Positions 1-11,688 of a DNA stretch of 64,000 nucleotides are shown in pieces. The stretch spans positions 42,567 through 106,566 of the forward strand of contig JAFKAC010000156.1 in assembly GCA_025766275.1 (NCBI GenBank). The letters are read 5' to 3'. The translations under genes and the position numbers were made by a program. Position 1 is the first letter of the stretch. Every line of letters begins with the position of its first letter. The notes beneath the pieces are model-generated. The model saw only the letters and a program-made list of their open reading frames with translations. It made no database searches and was not told the DNA's origin. Source of the DNA: Lactarius indigo. Taxonomy: Eukaryota; Basidiomycota; Agaricomycetes; Russulales; Russulaceae.

Positions 1-366
1 GTGTTGTTACACCTCGTTTCCAGTGACTAATATCTCCTTGAATAGATAGTAAATTGACCCGCAGCACTTACGCAGCACGGCATGATTTGAAATCACACAC
101 ACTTAACGGTTGTTCCAATTCCAAAAGACATGCGCCCACCAACAAAAACCCTCCCTCCGATTTTGTCCGAGTCATGAAACTTGTCGTGGCCGAGGTGCGA
201 TAGCGGCTCAAATACAAGCGAGAAACGGAAGGGAACCCACATGACTAAGTTGCTACTACTAGGTCGGTCCATCCTGAGTGATGACCAACGTTGCCACTGG
301 CACCACTTGGCACTTTTAAATCAATGAGGAGGCCGATGACGGAGAATCCCCATTATCGTCGTGAAT
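1..366. other. 5' flank of P450 copy A
   Basis: No gene is seen. Part of this stretch (about 190-230, with a CGAGAAA-type core) resembles the sequence upstream of P450 copy B (about 3595-3640). The duplication that made the array therefore included promoter DNA. I cannot mark a TATA box with confidence. Confidence 0.4.
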
Positions 367-2314
367 ATGTTCTCTCTGCAAGGCTGTCTCACGGCACTCG
401 CTACCATCCTGACCTATTCCGTTTGGCGGGTCGTGTATAACCTATATTTCCACCCGCTCTCCCACTTTCCTGGGCCCAAGCTTGCTGCCTGTTCCAGACT
501 ATGGTTGGCGTATCGTGAGCTCGTCAGGGGTGAATCCTTGGGCGACTTGCGCATGGAACTTCATCGACAATATGGTGCGCGCAAAACATGCAAGTTGTCA
601 CGCCCCATGATATTATCTTTTTCTCCAGGAGAGATTGTCCGCCTAACACCTAACGAGGTTCGTCTGAGTTCCCTGTTTGCCCCCTCATGATCCCCAAACT
701 TGCTCGTAGCTCCATTTTTCGAATCCCGCCGCATATAACGATATATACAGCCACAGAAACAAGTGGGACAAGGATCATCTACTCTACCGCGCCTTCGACC
801 TAGATACCTCAACAGTCGGCTTCGTACACTACTCTGACGCCAAACATCGTAGAGACATCCTTGCCTCTTTCTTCTCCAGGACATCCATCCTCCAAATGCA
901 GGACCTCATAATGGAACGGGTGGGTCTCCGCAGGTCTCTGCCCCACCGATAAACTTGGAAGTAACCTTTTCATCTTATCGACACATCAGGTGAACGTCCT
1001 TTGCGATGCCTTAGCCCATCAATTTGTGGCGGGTAAGGGTGTCGTTTGATATGAGCCGGTACCGTGGTTCAAACTTTTGATTCAGGCGATACAAAAGGAA
1101 AGTCTAGTGATCTCGTGCTGGGATTTCACTGCTTTTCCGTCGATGTAATCATGGCCTTCTGCTACGCGAAAGATTGGGACGCGACGAGAGTGCCAGACTT
1201 TCAATCTGATATTGTACTCGCCTCCCAAGCGGTCTTGCCTATCATCACCATACGCAAGTATTCGGGCACTCTAGTGAAGATAATGCGTCGTATTCCTATG
1301 TGGTTTGGTAAGAATTTCGGTTCCCCCGTGACCAGGGCATTGTTTTCGCTCCGTAAGGTAAGGATTCGCCCTAAAGCAAGAACGGCAGTTAACACGTTCC
1401 CCCTTAGACGCTCATGGATCAGATTGACGAAATCCTACGTAACCCAGCCAGCCTTGAAAATACGCCCCACAAAATCATTTATCATTCGCTGTTGGATCCT
1501 GATGCCAATAAAGGGAGACCATTACCCTCCAGGCTGAGCCTAAGGCACGAAGCGGCGGCACTACTCAGCGCAGGTTCAGACTCGACCTCAATCACCGCGG
1601 CGACAATCTCGTATTATGTTTTACACAACCGTGAAGTACAGCAACGACTGGTAAATGAATTGCGTACAGCGTGGCCGGATCTGGAAGAGGTGCCGCGTTA
1701 CGAGATCTTTGAAAAGCTGCCGTACTTGGCAAGTTCTTACGAATGGTGGTTGGTTCGACTCGAGTCCTAAGCAGCCTTTTGCAGACTGCAGTTATCAAAG
1801 AGGGGCTTCGCATGTTTCCAGGAAGTGCGGCGCTACCGCGTGTTGTCCCCCCGGAAGGAGCGACGATAGCTGGAACCTTCATTCCTGGCGGAGTGCGTCT
1901 TTGATCCAGCTGATTCTGGTGCATACTTACTGGACCGCAGGTTGTCGTTGGCCAGAGTTTTCTTTACGTGCAGCGTTCACCCACGGTGTTCTCCGACCCG
2001 GATGAGTTCATCCCAGAGCGCTGGCTAGGAGAAGACGCAAAGACACACGAGGCCTCGTTGGTACCATTCTCGAAAGGTCCCCGAAGTTGTATAGGCGTTA
2101 ACTTGGCATATTGCGAGCTGTATCTCGTCATTGCGGGCGTTTTCCGTCGCTTTGACGTGACTTTGGACGCGAAAAGGTTCGTTGTCATTGTCATGCTGCT
2201 TCGTTGCTGAAGAAGGTCCCTCTAAGGTCTGGAGATCTGACTGTCGTAGAGCATTTCGTGCCGGTGCTCAAGGGCCCGCATTTGCACGCATATTGTAAGC
2301 CTGTCTCGGAGTAG
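367..2314 (+). CDS. cytochrome P450, copy A of the array
   Basis: Microsomal heme-thiolate monooxygenase. The N-terminal anchor is followed by the hinge FHPLSHFPGPKLAACSRLW, a style seen in fungal P450s near the trichodiene-oxygenase group; the substrate is unknown. Eight introns give a structure like that of copy D. The visible P450 landmarks are I-helix AGSDS, K-helix EGLR, FIPERW and the heme loop FSKGPRSCIG. The last exon ends HAYCKPVSE. The start is ATG at 367; the two codons before FSL that begin the other copies (ATG-GCN) are absent. Intron 6 starts with GC (1729-1730) instead of GT. The middle of the gene is nearly identical to copy C, while the 5' flank and last intron resemble copy B. 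All splice sites I checked are usable, so the gene may be functional. Confidence 0.85.
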
Positions 2315-3705
2315 TCTAGTTTCTCGTGGCAGAGAACAGGGAGCCCGCATCTAGTTTTAGTGTACGACAGAAGAGAACTAGTCTACTTTGTGGGACATTG
2401 AACGAACGGAAACCGCCGTGTTGGTCAGTTCCCACTCTCGGTATTTGCAGGGATGGCACATTTGTACACGGAAAGACACACCCAAGGAATGCTCTCAAAA
2501 GAGAGCACCTCACGTATGCCTGGAGGAACCCCCCCGTTCCGCACACCTAGAGGGCACACCCCTCACGCCCATTTAGAGGCATCCCTCAAGCACATGTGGA
2601 GGGAACCCCTTCTTCGCGCCCCCCTTTGCGCAGATCGGAGGGCCAAGGCAGCGCGCAACCCGAGCGGGAGTGCGCCACCCCCGTCGCGCAACCGTTTCTG
2701 TGCAAACGGTTGCGCGCAAAAGATGCGGCCGGGGGAACACGCGCGAAAGGGATGAGGCGCGCACGCCTTTTAATGCCCTTGATTGCACAAAATGGGGGGG
2801 AGCTCGTGACTGTGAGGGGACCGCAAGAATGGGAGGAGGGGTACACGGGTCCGCACGGAAAGTCTCCCTCTCATACATGAAAGTGACACACCAGTGGGGG
2901 ACGTCGGAGGCGGCGCGACAGGCGCTCTCCCCCAGTTTATGTGCAGGGGAACACGAAAATGAGGGCCCTACCCCAGTCTGTGTGCAAAAGTGAATTGGGG
3001 CTGCACGTAAACCCGCGTCCCGGCTGCACGATGCACGCAGGGAGAGGAAGGGAAGCGGCTCATTCTCATTTGTGGATAAGCGAGGGCCGGCTAATACAAA
3101 TATATTTTCTCTTGGTAACCTTGTTATCTTATTTATTAGCTAATATTCACTGCCCCGGTAAGCAGTAAAGATGGGGGAGACTACTCAAGCAACTCTCTCT
3201 TGGCACCATGATATGCATGTCCGAGTCATGCTGCAGTGTTGGTCTAACTAGTATAATTCGAGTACACAAGCAATCGTGCAGTTATCCATGTGGCAAACAC
3301 ACTATTGTTTTCCTTGGTTCGTCCCTTCTCCAAAAATAAAGAACAACGTGGCGCTCGAGTCTTGGCTTGAATCCGTTAGGGTCTATCATTTCCTCATTCC
3401 TCGCTAGCTGTAGCCCCGGTTTGAACGATGAACGCCTGAAACGTTGAATTCCTGAAAGTTTGAAACTAAAAGCAACCAGGAATGAAGATCACCATCTGTG
3501 CCCGAAACTTTATCTACACGCTATTGACAGGTGTTCCGAAACTCGCCCCAACCAAAATCACCCTTCCTATTGGATCGTGAGGCCCGTCGCGGCCGCGGTG
3601 CGGTGGCGACTCAGATGTAGGCGAGAAATAGAAGTCACGACTATGTGCCAACAAATCGAGTGATACCACATTTAAATCGATGACGAGGTCAAAAGGTCCT
3701 TCGTC
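2315..3705. other. spacer between P450 copies A and B with a GC-rich island
   Basis: The first 80-90 bases still match the 3' flank of copies B and C. The similarity then stops and a GC-rich, C/G-run-rich block follows (about 2450-3060). It has open frames on both strands, none with a recognisable protein, so I treat them as composition artefacts. The block may be an insertion or a decayed repeat. Sequence just upstream of 3706 resembles the flank of copy A. Confidence 0.5.
2685..2716. repeat. perfect 13-bp inverted repeat (hairpin)
   Basis: CGCGCAACCGTTT at 2685-2697 and its exact reverse complement at 2704-2716 are separated by a 6-nt loop. It lies inside the GC-rich block that interrupts the P450 array. 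It could be a stem-loop of a mobile-element relic; nothing else supports that. Confidence 0.75.
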
Positions 3706-4743
3706 ATGGCCCTCTTCTCTCTGCTAGTCTGTCTCACGGCGCTTGTCACCACCCTGATCCCTTTCGTTCGGCGAATCGTATACAACCTATATTTCCACCC
3801 ACTCTCCCACTTTCCTGGGCCCAGGCTCGCTGCTTGTTCTAGGCTATGGCTAGCGTATCGTGAGCTCGTCAAAGGTGAATCCTTGGGCGACTTGCGCATA
3901 GAACTTCATCGACGATATGGTGCGCGCAAAACCATCCGAGCTGTTGCTTCTCTTGATGTGCTTTTGTCTCTAGGAGAGATCGTTCGCCTGACACCTGACG
4001 AGGTTGGTCCAGGTCAACTGGATGCCTTATTTACACCCGATAAAGCCCAAATTAACTTTCTCTCAGCTCCACTTTTCGAATCCCGCTGCGTATAATGACA
4101 TATACAACAACAGGAACAAGTGGGACAAGGACAACTTTCTCTATCGCACCTTCGACATGGATACGTCAACAGTCGGTTCCATACACTACCCTGACGCCAA
4201 ACAGCGTAGAGATGTCCTTGCCCCATTCTTTTCCAGGACATCGATCCTCCAAATGCAGGATGTCGTACAGGAACGGGTATGAAACAGTCCCATCGACGAA
4301 TCAACTTGTTTCATTTTCTTATCAATCCGTCAGGTGAACGTTTTCTGCGATGCTTTGGTTCATCAATTTGCGGCAGGTGAGGGAGCCGTTTGATTTGGGC
4401 CGATGTCGTGGTTCAAACTTTTGGTTCTTGCGATACAAAAGGGAAATCTAGCGATATCTTCCTGGGTTTTCACTGCTTTTCCGTCGACTTAATCATGGCC
4501 TTCTGCTACGCGAAAGATTGGAACGCGACCAAAGCGCCAGACTTTCAGTCCGATATTGTCCTCGCTTCCCAAGCGGTCTTGCCTATCATTACCATGCGCA
4601 AATATTCGAGCACTTTAGTGAAGATGATGCGATACATTCCTAATTGGTTTGGTCAGAAAGTCGGTTCCTCTGTTACCAGGGCGCTGTTTTTACTCCGTGT
4701 GGTAAGTAAGTATTCGTCCTGAAGCAAAAGTGGCAACCGACAC

Positions 4744-4776
<33 letters not shown>

Positions 4777-5697
4777 ATACTAGGCGTTGATGGACCAGAT
4801 TGACGAAATGCTACGTAACCCAGCCAGCCTTGAAAATGCGTCCCACAAAACCATTTATCATTTACTGTTGGACCCTGATGCCAATAAAGGGAGACCATTG
4901 CCCTCCAGGCTAAGCTTAAGCCAGGAAGCAGCGGCACTACTTGGTGCAGGTTCGGACTCGAGCGCAATCGCGGCGACGACAATCTCATATCATGTTTTAC
5001 ACAACCCTAAAATACAGCGACGACTTGTAAATGAATTGCGTACAGCGTGGCCGGTTCTGGAAGAGGTACCGCGCTACGAGGTCATTGAAAAGCTACCGTA
5101 CTTGGTAAGTCCTTATAACGATTGCTGGTTCAGTTCGAGTGCTGATCGGCCTTTTGCAGACTGCGGTTGTCAAAGAGGGGCTTCGCATATTTCCAGGAGG
5201 CGCAGCGCTACCGCGTGTTGTCCCCCCAGAAGGAGCAACAATAGGTGGAACTTTCGTTCCTGGCGGGGTAAGTCTTGGTTATGTGGCTCAGCTGGCGGTT
5301 CCAGTGCATACTCATTGGATCGCAGACTGTCGTCAGCCAATGGTTTCTTTGTGTGCTCCGTTCACCCGCGATTTTCACCGATCCGGATGTATTTATCCCA
5401 GAGCGCTGGCTAGGAGAAGAGGCAAAGACGCTTGAGACTTGGTTGGTATCATTCTCAAAAGGTCCGCGAAGCTGTTTAGGCATAAACTTGGCATATTGCG
5501 AGCTGTATCTCGTCATTGCGGGCTTTTTTCGTCGCTTTGACGTGACTTTGGATGCGGAAAGGTTCGTTATCATTGCCATATTACTCCGTTTCTGATGGAG
5601 GTCCTGTAGGTCTGGAGATATGGCTGTCGTGGAGCATTTCGTGCCAGTATTCAAGGGCCCGCATTTGCATGCGTATTGTAAACCTGTCTCGGATTAG
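3706..5697 (+). CDS. cytochrome P450, copy B, with a damaged splice acceptor
   Basis: Paralogue of copies A, C and D, starting MALFSL at 3706 and ending HAYCKPVSD. It keeps the PGPRLAACSRLW hinge, I-helix AGSDS, EGLR, FIPERW and the heme loop FSKGPRSCLG. Intron 4 has lost its acceptor: where the other copies read TTCAG before GCGATAC, this copy reads TTCTTG (4425-4430). Reading through the intron meets a stop. The next AG, ending at 4441, would restore frame with loss of four codons, so a shortened product is possible. Intron 5 carries a 30-nt run of C just before its acceptor. Intron 6 has a normal GT donor (5105), unlike the other three copies. It is either a recent pseudogene or an altered P450. 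Confidence 0.75.
4746..4775. repeat. homopolymer run of 30 C
   Basis: Thirty consecutive C lie in the pyrimidine tract of intron 5 of P450 copy B, 12 nt before the first base of the next exon. The matching intron in copies A and C has only a short C run (CCCCC). The length is likely to vary between isolates and to be error-prone in sequencing. Confidence 0.9.
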
Positions 5698-5912
5698 TCT
5701 ATGTTCTCGCAAAATGGATTCGCATCTAGTTTTAGTGTACAACAGAACCAAACTTATCTAGTTTTCGCTCTTGATATACCGCAAAAACCGATGGTTTGAT
5801 ATCCGCGGAAAAGAAGTAATGTGCTAGGCACATGCTTTTTCTTTTTCGCTTCGTGTTTCGTGGCCGGGTCTGAGCTCAGTTTCCGTGAGGATCCAGAACT
5901 AGGTTCGTGACC
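5698..5912. repeat. 3' flank of copy B, shared with copy C
   Basis: About 215 bases after the stop codon align with 8383-8613 after copy C. Shared words include GTTTTAGTGTAC and the late GATCCAGAA. The duplication unit thus ran from promoter to beyond the 3' end. Confidence 0.7.
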
Positions 5913-6418
5913 ACTGGCAGCCTAACGTGGTGAGGAGTCGATATATATATGCAGACCTGCGGTGCAGCCGCGGCATCATGAGGTAACTGTGTATGGTGTA
6001 TATGAGGCAGAAAAAGGCGACGGCGGTAGAAACGCAGACCCATGCTGTCAATACCAAGGTCGACCCAGGTTCTCTCGCGTGTACATTATTGGTAGAGACC
6101 GAGTAGAGAGATAAAGCCGAACGTGCGGAACCAAAACGTACTGACAAAGACGGATGGGCTGCAGGACAAGGCGGATGGCACCAGGCACGATGTGGTAAAG
6201 CAGAGCGCCTCGCATACTCGGAAATCGCAGGTGCTGTACCCTCGGCCGTCTTACATGCCATCATAATGTACAGATAGTACTGTACTGTTGGCTGAGTCGG
6301 ATCCAGGTCAAGCGGGGTGTCGTCACGGTAATGAGGGGTGTGACAATGCGTGACAGAATGGACAGTGTAACTTAGTCACGGTACTGTACGCTGGTAGAGT
6401 ACCAGTACACCGGGTCAT
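5913..6418. other. spacer before P450 copy C
   Basis: No supported gene. A reading frame on the minus strand (5899-6264, 121 codons) has one hydrophobic stretch (VCVSTAVAFFCLIY) but resembles nothing I know and has no partner exons. The 5' flank of copy C differs from those of A and B, so copy C may have a different promoter. Confidence 0.4.
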
Positions 6419-8382
6419 ATGGCTCTCTTCTCTCTCACAGGCTCTCTCACAGCGCTTGGTGCCATTCTGACCTTTCCCGTTTGGCGAATCGTATACAACT
6501 TATATTTCCACCCGCTCTCCCACTTTCCTGGCCCCAAGCTTGCTGCCTGTTCCAGACTATGGTTGGCATATCGTGAGCTCGTCAGGGGCGAGTCCTTGAG
6601 CGACTTGCGCGCGGAGCTTCATCGGCAATATGGTGCGCAAAGCTATCAAGTTGTCAACTTCCTTGATGTCCATTTTTATACAGGAGAAATTGTTCGCTTG
6701 GCACCCAACGAGGTCAATCCAAGTCACCTGAATGTGCTATTTCCACCTGATAATGCCCAAATCACCTTACTCATAGCTTCACTTTTCGAATCCCGCTGCA
6801 TATAACGACATATACAACCACAGAAACAAGTGGGACAAGGATCATCTACTCTACCGCGCCTTCGACCTAGATACCTCAACAGTCGGCTTCGTACACTACT
6901 CTGACGCCAAACACCGTAGAGATGTCCTTGCCCCTTTCTTCTCCAGGACGTCGATCCTCCAAATGCAGGACCTCATAATGGAACGGGTGGGTCTCCGCAG
7001 GTCTCCACTCCACCGAGAAACGGAACTGTTTCATCTTATTGGTGCATCAGGTGAACGTCCTTTGCGATGCCTTAGCCCATCAATTTGCGGCAGGTAAGCG
7101 TGTCGTTTCATTTGAACCAGTGGCGTAGTTCAAACTTTTGATTCAGGCGATACAAAAGGAAGGTCTAGTGATCTCGTGCTGGGATTTCACTGCTTTTCCG
7201 TCGATGTAATCATGGCCTTCTGCTACGCGAAAGATTGGGACGCGACGAGAGTGCCAGACTTTCAATCTGATATTGTCCTCGCTTCCCAAGCGGTCTTGCC
7301 TATCATCACCATACGCAAGTATTCGGGCACTTTAGTGAAGATAATGCGTCGTATTCCTATGTGGTTTGGTAAGAATTTCGGTTCCCCCGTGACCAGGGCG
7401 TTGTTTTCACTCCGTAAGGTAAGGACTCGCCCTAAAGCAAGAACGGCAGTTAACACGTTCCCCCTTAGATGTTCATGGATCAGATTGACGAAATCCTACG
7501 TAACCCAGCCAGCCTTGAAAATACGCCTCACAAAATTATTTATCATTCGCTGTTGGATCCTGATGCCAATAAAGGGAGACCATTACCCTCCAGGCTGAGC
7601 CTAAGGCACGAAGCGGCGGCTTTACTTAGTGCAGGTTCAGACTCGACCTCAATCGCCTCGACGACAATCTCGTATTATGTTTTACACAACCGTGAAGTAC
7701 AGCAACGACTTGTCAATGAATTGCGTACAGCATGGCCAGTTCTGGAAGAGGTGCCGCGTTACGAGATCTTTGAAAAGCTGCCGTACTTAGCAAGTCCCTG
7801 CGACGATGACTGGTTCAGTTCGAGTGCTGATCGGCCTTTTACAGACTGCGGTTATCAAAGAGGGGCTCCGTATTTCTCCAGCAATCGCAGCACTACCGCG
7901 TGTAGTTCCCCCAGAAGGATCGACGATAGCTGGAACCTTCATTCCTGGCGGGGTAAGTCCCGGGTTATGTGGCCCGGCCGATTCCGGTGCATACTCACAG
8001 GATCGCAGGCGGTCGTCGCCCAAAGTTTTATTTATGTACACCGTTCACCCGCTGTGTACTCCGACCCGGATGAGTTCATCCCAGAGCGCTGGCTAGGAGA
8101 AGACGCAAAGACACATGAGGCCTCGCTGTCAGCATTCTCGAAAGGTCCCCGTAGCTGCATAGGCATTAACTTAGCGTATTGCGAGCTGTATCTCGTCATT
8201 GCCAGCGTTTTTCGTCGCTTTGACTTGACTCTGGACGCGGAAAGGTTCGGATTGCACCCTGCCTTTGCCATGTATCACTGAAGAAGGCCCTTAGGTCAGG
8301 GGATATGACTGTCACGGAACATTTCGTGCCGGTATTCAAGGGCCCGCATTTGCGCGCGTATTGTAAACCTGTCTCGGATTAA
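6419..8382 (+). CDS. cytochrome P450, copy C of the array
   Basis: Membrane-anchored P450 monooxygenase, start MALFSLTGSL at 6419 and end RAYCKPVSD. Eight introns sit at the same places and phases as in the other copies, for example phase 1 after CAATATG in intron 1 and phase 2 after GAAAG in intron 8. AGSDS, EGLR, FIPERW and FSKGPRSCIG are all present. Intron 6 begins with GC (7790-7791). No stop or frameshift is seen in the spliced frame, so it is probably functional. From intron 2 to exon 6 it matches copy A at a constant offset of 6061 bases with few differences, introns included. Exon 1 is clearly more different. Confidence 0.87.
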
Positions 8383-8613
8383 TCTAGGTTCTTGCAACGA
8401 CCCGCATCTGGTTTTAGTGTACGATGGAACGGAACTTGTCTAGCTTCCACTCGAATATACTGTGAAAATAATGAGGGAGTTTGATTGTGATCTGCGCGAA
8501 CAATAGGCACCACAGCTCGTGTAAGGCACGTGCATGATACGGATCTTATCGTTTCCCTTTCGTTTCTAGTTTGCCGCCGCGGGTCTGATCTCGAGAAACC
8601 GCAAAGATCCAGA
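8383..8613. repeat. 3' flank of copy C, shared with copy B
   Basis: Homologous to 5698-5912, with GTTTTAGTGTACGATGGAAC matching the copy-B flank with a few changes and a common GATCCAGAA near the end. It marks the 3' edge of the P450 duplication unit. Confidence 0.7.
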
Positions 8614-9364
8614 ATCACTGCCCGAAACAGCTCACTTATTGTCTAGGTCAGATTGGACGATCATCGATATACTGGACCCGACTTGGTCGGGCCATCATCG
8701 CAGAAAGCCAAAACGAGTTGGTTTCAACGGAGCGCCTCTCGAGCTATTGTTTGATCGTCTGAAAATTAACTGGAGGATTTGGGATTAGCCTTGCATTCCT
8801 TATTGTGTTCCCCTAGATGAGCGTCGTGTGCAAAACAGACGCCATGGATAGGGAGCCTGGGACTTGGACAAGACAAATCTCGGCGACACAGACTTGGGTC
8901 TCGAACATCCAACAAAACAGGGTCTAGGAGGGATTCCTAAGCCTGCCATCTTGTTCCAGTATGGGCCGGCTCCTTATTAGTTTTCCTCTCGCATTGGCGC
9001 CGACTGAGGAAGTGCGATGACACCTCCGGATGCAACGTTGCAAAAGACTTTGTCACGGAGATGTGCTCCCATCCACGAATATATTCGTTGATCGCTTGGT
9101 CCTCCACTCCTGCGGAGATATCGGAATACACACCCTCTTCGACTCTCAGAGCTCAGCGGCAACGCACTGCCACATTTATTTCCTTTGACTTTTCATACAT
9201 CCAGTTCTCGCTGAAGCAAAATTTGTCCCCTATCCGGTATATGCTAGAGCAGTCATCGTCTGGGAACTGTGTCAGATGATGATGTGTAATACTGAACGAT
9301 ATTCTGACCTGATCATTCTGTCTGCAAAAACGCTCCTTCTCCCTCCAGTGGTCCGAGCCGCAGC
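8614..9364. other. intergenic, nothing recognised
   Basis: Between the 3' edge of the P450 unit and the stop codon of the BolA-like gene on the opposite strand. Short open frames on both strands (for example 8937-9162) show no domain and no splice partners. I see no repeat or RNA gene. Confidence 0.4.
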
Positions 9365-9805
9365 TTAGGCCGCATTCGCACCCCCTTTAGAATCTTCCCA
9401 CTGTTGCGGGGTCAGCGTTTTCTCCACCGCCAACATTAATAATGGGTCCCAAACGAGTGATAAGGGTAAATATACCTGGGTGAATGCGTGGATTTGGGCA
9501 ATCTGTGTCTTGAGAGCTTCGTTCACTGGTACGGGACAAAGGTTAAAAAGCGTGCCACGAACATAGCGACAGCCATATAATTACCCATTTTGTGCCGGGC
9601 GAGTGTCGTCTTTCCCTCGAAATCCTGGTAAAAAGTTTTACGGTTCAATAACTCCAAGTGGTTCACGTTTGCTATCCACTACCTTGCTGACAATGAGAAC
9701 GGAAAAGTTTTCCCCACAACCGCTCGAGTTGTCCTCTACTTCTACGTGCGTGACATCAATTGATTTGCGTATAGCCGCTTTGAGTTCGTCGGGAGTGACT
9801 GGCAT
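9365..9805 (-). CDS. fra2: BolA-like iron-sulfur regulator (Fra2-type)
   Basis: Small BolA-family protein, the partner of monothiol glutaredoxins in cytosolic iron-sulfur delivery and iron sensing. Four exons (9805-9683, 9624-9585, 9525-9476, 9421-9365) splice in frame to 89 aa. The start is MPVTPDELKAAI. The BolA core follows: THVEVEDNSSGCGENFSVLI, then EGKTTLARHKMVNEAL, where ARH-K-MVN is the family signature. The end is HAFTQKTLTPQQWE and a short tail. The length fits fungal Fra2. An upstream in-frame ATG at 9898 would add a non-conserved leader, so I chose 9805. It is divergent from the amidohydrolase, with 161 bases between start codons. The gene is easy to miss because three of its four exons are 40-57 nt. 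Confidence 0.88.
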
Positions 9806-9966
9806 TGTTGTTGATGTCTGTCGGACCAGATGATCTGATAAGATGGTTTGTGGGGCCCATCGGCGTCTACCGCATCTGTGCTGCGCACTGTCACTCACGT
9901 GCAGACTCCCATGCGAGCGTCTGACAACTGACTATCTGCTTCACAGATACGACGGCATTGATCATC
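9806..9966. promoter_or_regulatory. shared divergent promoter, fra2 / amidohydrolase
   Basis: 161 bases separate the two start codons, so both genes must start transcription from within or very near this stretch. I see no clear TATA or known factor site. Confidence 0.6.
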
Positions 9967-11461
9967 ATGACTAGCGCTCATGACCCAAGTATTTACGTTC
10001 GAATCCTCCAAGACTACCCTGCAATCGATAACCACGCACACCCGCTTCTGACCGCCGAGAACCGCAATCGGCTGGCCTTTGAGGGCCTCACGTCCGAGGC
10101 AGAGGGTCCAGCTCTCGAAGATGCAGTGTACACGCTACCCCACAGCGCCGCAATGAGGGATCTTGCTCACCTGTACGGTCTTCCGCGTCACACCTCGTGG
10201 GACGACATAAAAAAGCACCGCGCCGCGCGCCCCTATGACGATTTGTGCCGGCTATGCTTCGAAAAAGCGAACATACAATGTATACTGATTGACGACGGGC
10301 TTTCGGGCGTGAAAGATATGGCAGAAGAATACCAGTGGCACGATAAATACACGACGAGTCCCACACGGCGCATTGTACGCGTGGAAGTCATCGCCGAGGT
10401 ATGTGCCTTGTATGCGACCTCCTGCCAGTGCCCTCACCCGACGGTGATACATTCCAGGATATTCTCACAGAGCTCTTTGAAGCGGGGCAACTCGACTCTG
10501 ATCCAGGGATAGAGGGGCTCACCCGCTTCGCTGTGCTATTGCACACGCGTTTGAAGGCAAACGCGGATAACCCGAGCGTGGCTGGCTTCAAGTCAGTTGT
10601 CTGTTACCGCACCGGGTTGGACGTCGATGTAGCCCCGAACGTTCCGGCAGAGATCGAGGCCCTGCGTAGCATATATGGCCAATTCCGCCTGCAGGCCAAC
10701 GTTCCTGTACGACTGAAACACAAACCCCTGAACGACTTCGTCGTGCGCATGACCCTGGAAGTAGCCGCTGAACACAATAAACCTGGTATGACTTTTTTTT
10801 TTCTTGGCTCGCGTGACATGTCTTGGCGCTAGTTCCTGACACCCTCCCCTCTCAATTTGTAGTGCAATTCCATACGGGTCTCGGTGACGCGGATATTACG
10901 CTAACGCGTGCGAATCCGGCTCATCTTCAACCGCTGATTGTAAAATATCCTCGAGCTAAATTCGTGCTATTGCACGCAAGCTACCCGTATACGCGTGAAG
11001 CGGGCTACCTGACTGCTGTGTATAAGAACGTGTACCTTGACATCGGCGAAGTGTTTCCGGCGGTGTCGAAGTGCGGTCAAGAGGCACTGATACGGCAAGC
11101 GCTAGAGCTTGTGCCAACAAACAAGCTGATGTGGTCGAGTAAGTTATTCCCTACCTTCTTTAGTGGAATTGACGTGTGGAGCTGCTACACGTGCATAGGC
11201 GATGGGCATTGGTGGCCAGAGACCTATTATCTAGGTAGCCATCAGGCACGCCAAGTTCTTGCCTCGGTGAGTACACAGCTTACTGGTCTTCGAGAGTACG
11301 AATACGCATGAACGGGGTTACGCCAGGTCTTGTTTGAAACTGTCATGAGAGACGACCTTACTCAAGAAGAAGCTGCGAGGATTGCAAAAGATATCTTATT
11401 CCATACCGCGAATCGGGTTTACCTCCTAGGGTTGGAGGCGCAGTATACTTACGTGGAATGA
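9967..11461 (+). CDS. amidohydrolase, like the N-terminal domain of FluG
   Basis: Metal-dependent hydrolase of the amidohydrolase-2 type (PF04909). Five exons (9967-10398, 10458-10785, 10863-11138, 11199-11266, 11327-11461) splice in frame to 412 aa. The start contains DNHAHPLL, with the HxH metal pair at His23 and His25. Further motifs typical of this group are FEGLTSEAEG, FHTGLGD, VLLHASYPYTREAGYL and NVYLDIGE. The pattern matches the amidohydrolase half of FluG and nodulin-like proteins. The glutamine-synthetase half is absent, so this is a stand-alone enzyme with unknown substrate. ATG at 9967 is chosen because the codon at 9958 is TTG. All junctions are GT-AG and no lesion is seen. Confidence 0.88.
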
Positions 11462-11688
11462 CACGTCGTGTATGTTAGAGTTGTCGTGCGCTTTGATATA
11501 CGTCTGACTCGGCGGAGCTTGAGGCCGCCTGATCAAACCCTTGTGAGCAATTTCCGGGGAACGACAAAGAGTCCCACTTGTGGTGAGCACGGTCCTTAGT
11601 CACAATTTCCCTGTCATGCTCGATTTAAGCTCTGTTCCCTTTTTCGGCTAAGCCGTCTGCCCGGTCTTGCTTGTGCTGCCATGAGGCC

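Noticed and set aside
2316..2993. Many overlapping open frames on both strands
   Set aside because: They come from GC-rich composition with few stop codons; none has a recognisable motif and they overlap in all frames.
5899..6264. 121-codon minus-strand reading frame
   Set aside because: One hydrophobic stretch but no domain, no exon partners and no counterpart beside the other P450 copies.
9806..9898. Longer N-terminus for the BolA-like protein from the ATG at 9898
   Set aside because: The added 31 residues are not typical of the family, which starts near MPVTPDEL.
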